Positions 44,658 to 51,740 of a stretch of DNA of 64,000 nucleotides are shown here, one piece after another; the first letter of the stretch is position 1, and each line of letters opens with the position of its first letter. A model generated the notes under the pieces. The model was not told the DNA's origin. It saw nothing but the letters and a program-made list of their open reading frames with translations, and searched no databases. The DNA lies in assembly GCA_002353285.1 (NCBI GenBank), contig DEJJ01000028.1:52055-116054 (forward strand), given 5' to 3'. This stretch comes from Porphyromonadaceae bacterium UBA2751 (lineage in GTDB: Bacteria > Bacteroidota > Bacteroidia > Bacteroidales > Muribaculaceae). A program made the translations under genes and the position numbers.

Positions 44658-46718
44658 ATGAAATATCGAATAATAATAACATTATTAGCATTATTGACAA
44701 TCACCACCAGTTGGGCCGACAAGAAGAAGAACATTCTCTCCCTCAAGGAGTCGATTACTGATAACGACATCCAGTATCCAGCAAGTTTTGATGCCAATAA
44801 CGACATGATGAAACAGTGGTACAACCAGTTTAATGATGCCAAAGCCATCAATCAAGACAACGATCGCAACTATGGCACAGTGAGCGACAGCGAGTACAAG
44901 AAGCGCTTGCAGAACCTGTCGACCACCATTGAGATGCCTTTTAACCAGATTGTTAAGAGCTACATAGAGCGCTATGTAGTGAAAGGTCGCACGCTGGTGG
45001 CACAACTTGTGGGCATGTGCCCCTACTACATGCCAATATTTGAAGATGCTCTCGAGCGCCATCACATGCCTCTCGAGCTCAAGTATATTCCCATCATTGA
45101 GAGTGCCTTAAATCCTAACGCAGTGTCGCCAGCAGGCGCAGGCGGCTTGTGGCAATTCATGCCCTCGACTGCCAAGGGAATTGGCATGGAAGTGAACAGC
45201 TCGGTTGACCAGCGTCGCGACCCCTATGAGTCGAGCGAGAAGGCTGCAGTCTTCTTTCAGAAGCTCTATGGCACCTATGGCGACTGGTCGCTCGCGATTG
45301 CTGCCTACAACTGCGGTCCTGGCAACGTGAACAAAGCAATCAAGCGCACTGGCAATGCCAATGCCGACTTCTGGGAGATATACAACTATCTGCCCCGTGA
45401 GACCCGCGGCTACGTTCCTGCATTCATTGCAGCATGCTATGTGATGACCTATTACAAGAACCATGGCATCACGCCACTGGTGACTAAAGATGCGCTCGTG
45501 ATCGACACCGTGATGGTGAACAAGCGCGTGTCGTTCAGGCAGATATCTAATGCACTGAAAATCCCTATCGAGGAGATCAGAATCCTGAATCCACAGTATC
45601 GCAACGACGTGATTCCAGGCAACGTTCACCCTTACACTCTTGCCCTGCCACGACCTATGCTCTACAGCTACATCAAGAACGAGAAGTCCATAATTTCAAG
45701 CAGTGGCCATGGCAACAAGCCCGATGACGACATGTTTGCCGGAAAAGAAATCATCAAGCATGAAGTGCGTGAAGGCGAAGACATCTACGACATAGCCGAG
45801 ATTTATGGCATGAAAGTTGAAGATATCATGTCGCTCAACGAGATTCTCTCGGCCGACACCTACTTGAGGCCCAACCGACTGCTCAAGGTAGTAGACTTCA
45901 AAGCCATAGATGGTGAAGCCGATGGCACTTTGGCAATGAACAGCAACCAGGGTGGCAATGGTCAGTTGCAAGGTGGCTATAACGACTATGCACAACAATC
46001 GGGATCAGTGAACGGCAAGGACTACAGGAATGTTCCCGACCGCCGCAAAGTGAGCGATCAGCCACAAAGCGTGCCCGAGCGCAAGCACAAGGACGACGAC
46101 GATGACGACGACGATAATTATAGCTACAACTACAATAACGAATACGTCAATTCCCGTAACGAGAACAACAATGGCAATTACGGCAATGCCAGCTACGATA
46201 ACGACAATCAGGACTTCGAAGAAGAACTGAGAGAGTATCGTGAAGCAAAACTCAGGCAACAACAAGAAGAGGCCGAGGAGTTAGCAGCGCAAAAGAAGAT
46301 GGAGCAAGAAGCTGCATCTGCCGAGCGCAAGAGAGAGCAAGAAGCCGCCGCTGCTGCTAAAAAGAAAAAACAGCAAGAAGCTGCCGCTGCTGCTGCCAAG
46401 AAGAAGAAACAGCAGGAAGCTGCTGCCGCTGCCAAGAAGAAGCGTGAGCAGGAAGCTGCCGCCAAAAAGAAACGCGAGCAAGAGGCCGCTGCCGCTGCTA
46501 AGAAGAAACGCGAGCAAGAAGCAGCCGAGCGCAAGCGTCGTGAGGAGGCTGCAAAACCCATCACCCATGAGGTGAAAGAAGGCACCAACCTGACTAAGAT
46601 TGCCAAGCAATATGGCACCACCCCCGAGGCCATTCGCAAGGCCAATAATCTTAAGGGCGACGAGATCAGGGCTGGCCAAAAGCTCAATATTCCCAAGAAT
46701 AACCAAAGGCGACATTAA
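44658..46718 (+). CDS. lytic transglycosylase with LysM domains (MltD-like), catalytically intact
   Basis: 686 residues from the ATG at 44658 (MKYRIIITLLALLTITTSWA signal peptide). The SLT domain (about 125-300) has catalytic Glu148 in PIIESALNPNA, then GGLWQFMPSTAKGIGM and AAYNCGPGNVNKAI. Two LysM modules bind glycan: about 366-415 (HEVREGEDIYDIAEIYG) and 635-683 (HEVKEGTNLTKIAKQYG). Between them is a low-complexity stretch: Asp runs (DDDDDDDD), Asn/Tyr/Gly-rich sequence and an Ala/Lys/Glu/Arg array (about 530-630) of repeated KKKREQEAAA units. It cleaves glycan strands to 1,6-anhydro products. A paralogue follows. Confidence 0.92.
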   Translation: MKYRIIITLLALLTITTSWADKKKNILSLKESITDNDIQYPASFDANNDMMKQWYNQFNDAKAINQDNDRNYGTVSDSEYKKRLQNLSTTIEMPFNQIVKSYIERYVVKGRTLVAQLVGMCPYYMPIFEDALERHHMPLELKYIPIIESALNPNAVSPAGAGGLWQFMPSTAKGIGMEVNSSVDQRRDPYESSEKAAVFFQKLYGTYGDWSLAIAAYNCGPGNVNKAIKRTGNANADFWEIYNYLPRETRGYVPAFIAACYVMTYYKNHGITPLVTKDALVIDTVMVNKRVSFRQISNALKIPIEEIRILNPQYRNDVIPGNVHPYTLALPRPMLYSYIKNEKSIISSSGHGNKPDDDMFAGKEIIKHEVREGEDIYDIAEIYGMKVEDIMSLNEILSADTYLRPNRLLKVVDFKAIDGEADGTLAMNSNQGGNGQLQGGYNDYAQQSGSVNGKDYRNVPDRRKVSDQPQSVPERKHKDDDDDDDDNYSYNYNNEYVNSRNENNNGNYGNASYDNDNQDFEEELREYREAKLRQQQEEAEELAAQKKMEQEAASAERKREQEAAAAAKKKKQQEAAAAAAKKKKQQEAAAAAKKKREQEAAAKKKREQEAAAAAKKKREQEAAERKRREEAAKPITHEVKEGTNLTKIAKQYGTTPEAIRKANNLKGDEIRAGQKLNIPKNNQRRH

Positions 46719-46815
46719 AGTGCCCATTTTCAAGTCACTTAACTTTGCTAAGGCAGCATGAGCATGCCACACTCAAGAATTTTTAATTGTGAAAATCAGT
46801 AAGAGACACACAGTC

Positions 46816-49377
46816 ATGAAATATAGAAACATAGTTTTAACATCACTAATCATCTTAACGTCGGGCCTACCAGCCACTTCAACAACCGACACCAAGAACA
46901 GCATCACCGACAGGGCAATAACCCTGCCAGCAGGCTTCAAGGTGAACCCCAAGCAGATGAAGGAGAACTGGTATCTTAACAACTACACCAATGCTAATCA
47001 GCAAAACGTTAAGAACAGCGTCAGTGGCAGGCCAGCAAGCCAGCGCGATTATGAGAATCGCCTCAAGGCTCTCTCCAAGAAATATGGCATTGAGATGCCC
47101 TATAACGATGTGGTGAGAACCTACATTGAGGAATATGTGGTGAAAAATCCCACACAAGTGTCGCAGATGTTAGGACTGTGGCCATATTATAAGCCTATAT
47201 TTGAGAAAGAGTTGAAAGAGCACGGGCTGCCCGATGGACTGAAGTTCATTCCTGTGGCATGCTCAGCCTTGAACCCCAATGCTGTGGCCGAGAGTGGCGC
47301 GTCGGGACTGTGGCAATTCATGATTCTCCCAGCCACATCCAAGACCCGTGACGCTGGCGTCGTGCTTGAGGTGAACTCGCTCGTCGACGAGCGCCGCGAC
47401 CCCTATAAGTCGACCGAGAAAGCTGCTGAACTTCTCCAGGCTCTTCACACCTCCTACAAGGACTGGCTGTTGGTAATCGCAGCGTTCAACTGTGGCATCA
47501 ACAATGTGGACAAAGCAATCCTGCGAGCCAATAATGAAGGCGTGAACAATCCTGACTTTTGGGACATCTACAAGTTCCTTCCCAAGCAGACTCGAGGCTA
47601 TGTGCCAGCATTCATTGCTGCTTGCTATGCCATGAACTATTATAGCGACCACGGCATCACCCCAGTGCTCACCAACCGCCGACCATCAACTGGCACGGCA
47701 CGAGTGACCAAGCGCGTGAGCCTGCATCAGATATCTGAAATACTGCGCATCGACCTTGATGAGCTTAAATTCTTCAATCCTCAGTATCGTGAGTTTGCCA
47801 ATCCACAGTCGCTCGATGACCAGGACGATATTCCTGCCATCACTGCTATCATTCCTGGCAACATCCACGACTACACGCTCACCCTGCCCAGCGGTCAAAT
47901 TAAGAGTTACCGCATGGCCGAGGACAAGATTGCCGAGTATCACAAGGGCAAGTTTGCACGCCGCGAGGAAGTTCAGCCTGGCGACATCAGGCGCATCGTG
48001 GGCGACAAAGACGACATTGATGAGAACGCTAAGAAAGGTATCACCTATCACACTGTGACCGACGGTGAAGATCTGCGAGACATTGCCAACCGATTTGGAG
48101 TTGACAAGGACGACCTCAAGAGGATAAACCACCTCTACTCCGACAATGTGAGCATTGGCCAGATTCTTGAAATCCAGCAGAAGGGTGGTAGCGGCAACTA
48201 TCAGTCCACCGCCTCGGTGAGCAGCCGCAGGTCGACGAGCAGCAGCAGTAGCAGCAGCAGTAATTACAACTATAATAGCAGCAGCAATTATAGCAATAGC
48301 TACACCAGTAGCAATAATAACCGCAACGAAAGCACTTCCAGCAACAGCAGCAGGCGCAATGGTGCCGACACCAGAGATGTGCCACAGCCACGCAACAACA
48401 AGGCAAGCACACAGCAACAAGACGACGCAGCAAGAAAGCAAGCCGAGGCCGAAGCTGCAGCTAAGAAAAAGCAAGCCGAGGCCGAAGCTGCAGCCAAGAA
48501 GAAGCGCGACCAGGAAATAGCTGCCGCCAAGAAGAAGCGAGAGCAAGAAGCAGCCAAGAAACGTGCCGCCGAGGAAGCTGCACGAAAGAAAGCCGCCGAA
48601 GAGGCCGCACGCCGAAAGGCTGCCGAGGAAGCCGCACGCCGAAAAGCTGCCGAGGAGGCTAAGAAGCCCATCATTCATGAAGTGAAAGAAGGCAACAACC
48701 TCACCAAACTCGCCGAGCAGTATGGCGTGACAATTGCCGACATCAAGGCCGCTAACCCCGACCTTAAGGACGAGAACATCAAGATTGGTCAGAAGCTAAA
48801 TATCCCCAAGAAAGGACAGCACGCCACCGCAAGCAAGCACGAAGAGCGCAATGCCGACAAACAATCCACTCGCGAGCAAACAGGCAACAACAAGCGTTCA
48901 CGCCGCAATCAAGTGCAAGACCAAGACGACAAGAAAGAGACCACCAATAATCGTCGCATGTCGGCTCGTGAAAGAAGAGCTAAAGAAGCCGAGGAAGCCG
49001 CACGAAAGAAGGCCGAGGAAGCTGCACGCCGCAAAGCTGCCGAGGAGGCTGCAAAGCCTATCACTCATCAGGTGAAAGAAGGCAACAACCTCACCAAGCT
49101 CGCCGAGCAATATGGCGTGACAATAGCCGATATCAAGGCCGCTAATCCCGACCTTAAGGACGAGAACATCAAGATTGGTCAGAAGCTTGTGATTCCAAAG
49201 AAGAACTCCTCTTCAAGGCACCGGGGCAGCCGGGGCAATGTCGACAAAGATGACGACAACAAGCAGGCTCAGCCCAGACGCTCACACCGTCAGCCTCAGT
49301 CACAAGCCACGCAGCCAAAAGCAGCCGAAAAGACCAACAATGCTGTTGCTCCCAAAAAGAGCAGCAGGAAAAGATAG
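46816..49377 (+). CDS. SLT-LysM paralogue lacking the catalytic glutamate (probable pseudoenzyme)
   Basis: 853 residues from the ATG at 46816 (MKYRNIVLTSLIILTSGLPA). It aligns throughout with the preceding protein, but the catalytic Glu is Cys149: PVACSALNPNA replaces PIIESALNPNA (codon TGC at 47260-47262). The GLWQFM motif is followed by an insertion (ILPATSKTRDAGVV), and AYNCGPGNV has become AFNCGINNV. Three LysM modules (about 410-455, 617-665, 749-797) are kept; the last two are almost identical in DNA. Long Ser/Asn and Ala/Lys/Glu repeats link them. It probably binds peptidoglycan without cutting it. Confidence 0.88.
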   Translation: MKYRNIVLTSLIILTSGLPATSTTDTKNSITDRAITLPAGFKVNPKQMKENWYLNNYTNANQQNVKNSVSGRPASQRDYENRLKALSKKYGIEMPYNDVVRTYIEEYVVKNPTQVSQMLGLWPYYKPIFEKELKEHGLPDGLKFIPVACSALNPNAVAESGASGLWQFMILPATSKTRDAGVVLEVNSLVDERRDPYKSTEKAAELLQALHTSYKDWLLVIAAFNCGINNVDKAILRANNEGVNNPDFWDIYKFLPKQTRGYVPAFIAACYAMNYYSDHGITPVLTNRRPSTGTARVTKRVSLHQISEILRIDLDELKFFNPQYREFANPQSLDDQDDIPAITAIIPGNIHDYTLTLPSGQIKSYRMAEDKIAEYHKGKFARREEVQPGDIRRIVGDKDDIDENAKKGITYHTVTDGEDLRDIANRFGVDKDDLKRINHLYSDNVSIGQILEIQQKGGSGNYQSTASVSSRRSTSSSSSSSSNYNYNSSSNYSNSYTSSNNNRNESTSSNSSRRNGADTRDVPQPRNNKASTQQQDDAARKQAEAEAAAKKKQAEAEAAAKKKRDQEIAAAKKKREQEAAKKRAAEEAARKKAAEEAARRKAAEEAARRKAAEEAKKPIIHEVKEGNNLTKLAEQYGVTIADIKAANPDLKDENIKIGQKLNIPKKGQHATASKHEERNADKQSTREQTGNNKRSRRNQVQDQDDKKETTNNRRMSARERRAKEAEEAARKKAEEAARRKAAEEAAKPITHQVKEGNNLTKLAEQYGVTIADIKAANPDLKDENIKIGQKLVIPKKNSSSRHRGSRGNVDKDDDNKQAQPRRSHRQPQSQATQPKAAEKTNNAVAPKKSSRKR

Positions 49378-49407
49378 GCACAATCAATTAATAAGTTATC
49401 TGCTCAC

Positions 49408-49920
49408 ATGAATATCAAGCGAATTCTCACAATAGCACTTGCCATTGCCCCACTGGCGATGATGGCTCAAATGAAGATTGCAACCATCAACATTAATGAC
49501 GTCTTCAACTCTCTGCCCGAGACCAAGGTTGCTAATGACGAGCTGGCAAACTTGTCGCAACAGTTCAAGGGCGAGTATGAGTTGATGCTCAATGAGTTCA
49601 ATAGCAAGTATGCTGCCTATCAAGCTATGGTTGCCGACAACAAAGTGCCTGCCACCATCAAGGATCGTCGCGTGCAAGAGATACAGGATGGTGACCGCGA
49701 GATAAACAAGTTCCTCGAGAACAGCAAAGCCACAATCGAAGCCCGACGTGAGGCTCTCGAGAAACCCATCCACGATAAAATCAATGCCGCAATCAAGCAA
49801 CTGGGCGACACCGAGGGTTACACCTACATCCTCGACGTCTCGACAACTCCAGTGGCCTACCGCGGCGCTGGCGCCATCGACCTCACTCAGCAAGTGAAGA
49901 AAATGCTGGGAGCAGAGTAA
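49408..49920 (+). CDS. OmpH/Skp-family periplasmic chaperone (copy 1)
   Basis: 170 residues with signal peptide (MNIKRILTIALAIAPLAMMAQ). Skp/OmpH layout: a short beta start (KIATININDVFNSLPETK), a long charged coiled-coil arm (about 40-125) and a beta end (YTYILDVSTTPVAYRG). Trimeric jellyfish-like chaperones of this type hold unfolded outer-membrane proteins. It is 30 bp after the transglycosylase paralogue. Two further OmpH-family genes lie on the opposite strand near bamA. Confidence 0.88.
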   Translation: MNIKRILTIALAIAPLAMMAQMKIATININDVFNSLPETKVANDELANLSQQFKGEYELMLNEFNSKYAAYQAMVADNKVPATIKDRRVQEIQDGDREINKFLENSKATIEARREALEKPIHDKINAAIKQLGDTEGYTYILDVSTTPVAYRGAGAIDLTQQVKKMLGAE

Positions 49921-49939
49921 GAGGTAATTGGGCTTGTGA

Positions 49940-50443
49940 ATGGCCGATAAAATGACACCCGAGCAGCGACATCGCTGCATGAGCCACATCAAGGGCAAGG
50001 ACACCAAGCCCGAACTGATGGTAAGGCGCTGGCTGTGGCGGCAGGGCTACCGCTATCGAGTGAACGTGAAGTCACTGCCTGGACGGCCCGACATTGTGCT
50101 GCCACGCTATAGCACAGTGATTTTTGTGAACGGATGTTTCTGGCATGCTCACGAGAATTGCAACAAATATAGAATGCCGCAAAGCAATCACGACTTCTGG
50201 GCGGCAAAGTTCAAGCGCAACAAGGAGCGAGACGAGCGCAACTACAAGCTGCTGCACAACCAGGGGTGGTACGTGCTCGTGGTTTGGGAATGTCAGTTAG
50301 AAAAATCTACCAGGCGCGCCACCTTGATATCACTGTCACGGCGATTGAGCCAAATCTACCTCGACACCCACAAGGTGAATCTCGTCACGCCCTACCCTAA
50401 CGATGATGACTCCCACCACATGCCGCTGGCAGCTGAGCCATAA
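49940..50443 (+). CDS. vsr: very short patch repair (Vsr-type) DNA mismatch endonuclease
   Basis: 167 residues, the usual Vsr length. MTPEQRHRCMSHIKGKDTKPE carries the N-terminal Glu. Catalytic core: GRPDIVLPRYSTVIFVNGCFWHAHENC contains the essential Asp and two His. YRMPQSNHDFWAAKF and GWYVLVVWECQL complete the family pattern, including the zinc-binding cysteines. Vsr nicks 5' of T:G mismatches made by deamination of 5-methylcytosine. It normally sits with a cytosine methylase, but none is in this window, so it is orphaned here. It starts 20 bp after ompH. Confidence 0.92.
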   Translation: MADKMTPEQRHRCMSHIKGKDTKPELMVRRWLWRQGYRYRVNVKSLPGRPDIVLPRYSTVIFVNGCFWHAHENCNKYRMPQSNHDFWAAKFKRNKERDERNYKLLHNQGWYVLVVWECQLEKSTRRATLISLSRRLSQIYLDTHKVNLVTPYPNDDDSHHMPLAAEP

Positions 50444-50474
50444 CCACGGCATTGTCATGAACACATAAAACAGG

Positions 50475-50509
50475 AACGGCCCAAAGCTGTAGTGCAGCTT
50501 TGAGCCGTT
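50475..50509. terminator. hairpin between convergent vsr and ompH
   Basis: AACGGCCCAAAGCTG (50475-50489) pairs with CAGCTTTGAGCCGTT (50495-50509) with one mismatch. A weak T-rich run follows on the plus strand. Confidence 0.65.
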
Positions 50510-50553
50510 ATTGTTGTAAAATGATAATTTCTATTGCTTAGAGAATAGCGCAA

Positions 50554-51057
50554 TTACTTAATGCCTAACTTTGCTTTCACCTTAGCAGTAATATCCTCGA
50601 TGTTGTCGCCACGGTAGAGCAGCGTGTTAGCATCGATGATGCCAGCATACCCTCCCTCGGCACCAACGGCCTGAATGGCATTGACGAGTTTCTGCTGTAT
50701 GGGAGCGAGAAGTGTCTCCTGCTGTTGCTGCATGTCCTTCTGCGCCTGCTGCATGAAGTTCTGATAACGGGTGTAAAGATCCTCAAACTCCTTTTGCTTA
50801 GGTTCGATAACCGACTCGGCAGCCTTGTTCTTCATGAGAGTTTCAAGCTCGGTCTGCTTCTTTTGCAATTCCTCTTGCAAAGGCTTAGCCTGTGCCTCAT
50901 ATTTTTCCTGCACACCTTTAAGGGTATTGTTAGCAGTAGTCACATCGGGCATCACGTTAAAGATCTCGGTAGGATTAACTGCACCCAATTTCAAGGTTTG
51001 TGCCTGAAGGCACATAGGAGCAGCCACGAGGACTGCGAGTAAGAATTTCTTAAACAT
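50554..51057 (-). CDS. OmpH/Skp-family periplasmic chaperone (copy 2)
   Basis: 167 residues with signal peptide (MFKKFLLAVLVAAPMCLQAQ). Skp pattern: LKLGAVNPTEIFNVMPD, a Gln/Lys/Glu-rich coiled arm (about 45-125, including QQAQKDMQQQQE) and GGYAGIIDANTLLYRG at the end. It lies 57 bp after the copy next to bamA and is the last gene of the bamA unit. Confidence 0.9.
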   Translation of the reverse strand: MFKKFLLAVLVAAPMCLQAQTLKLGAVNPTEIFNVMPDVTTANNTLKGVQEKYEAQAKPLQEELQKKQTELETLMKNKAAESVIEPKQKEFEDLYTRYQNFMQQAQKDMQQQQETLLAPIQQKLVNAIQAVGAEGGYAGIIDANTLLYRGDNIEDITAKVKAKLGIK

Positions 51058-51114
51058 AATCTAATTAGTTTGTTTTTGTATAATATAATATTAATGTGTT
51101 TTTTTCAAAGTAGA

Positions 51115-51630
51115 TTACTTAGAGTAGCCTAGCTTCTCAAGCACCTGGTTGCTGACGTCGATGTTGGGCGAAGCAAAAATGATGCTCTGTGACGATGCAC
51201 GGTCAAAGATGACCTGAACACCACGCTCCTCGCTCACCTTTTTAACGGCTGCATACACATCGTCCTGGATGGGCTTCATGAGCGACTGGCGCTTCTTGAA
51301 GAGCTCACCTTGAGGGCCAAAGTACTTGTAGTTAAGCTGCGAAGCCTCTTTCTCCTTTGCCACGATCTCCTCCTCTTTCTTCTTCTTTTGGTCATCGGTG
51401 AGGAAAACCATGTCGCTCTGATAGTTCTTGTACATGGTGTCGGCAGCCTTTTTGAGTTCTTCCACCTCGCGTTCCCATCGTTGAGACACTTGTTTTAATT
51501 GCTCATTGGCCATTTCATAGGCTGGAATGTTCTTGAGGATATATTCCATATCAACAAGAGCAAACTTCTGCGCGCTGGCTGGTGCCATGCAAGCCACCAT
51601 AGCCACTAGTAATAATGCAAACTTTTTCAT
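51115..51630 (-). CDS. OmpH/Skp-family periplasmic chaperone (copy 3, next to bamA)
   Basis: 171 residues with signal peptide (MKKFALLLVAMVACMAPASA). KFALVDMEYILKNIPAYEMA is the canonical Bacteroidetes OmpH opening. The coiled arm (about 45-130) is rich in Lys/Glu, and the end is GVQVIFDRASSQSIIFASPNID. Position directly after bamA is the conserved arrangement. It delivers outer-membrane proteins to the BAM complex. Confidence 0.93.
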   Translation of the reverse strand: MKKFALLLVAMVACMAPASAQKFALVDMEYILKNIPAYEMANEQLKQVSQRWEREVEELKKAADTMYKNYQSDMVFLTDDQKKKKEEEIVAKEKEASQLNYKYFGPQGELFKKRQSLMKPIQDDVYAAVKKVSEERGVQVIFDRASSQSIIFASPNIDVSNQVLEKLGYSK

Positions 51631-51740
51631 TTTTATATGTATCTTTAGTTGTTAATATCTGCTTGCTTTTGACTCAATTTTAAGTTAAAAGTTTAATTGT
51701 GGTTAACTCAAGGTAGCTATTACTCCACTTTAAAGTCAAC

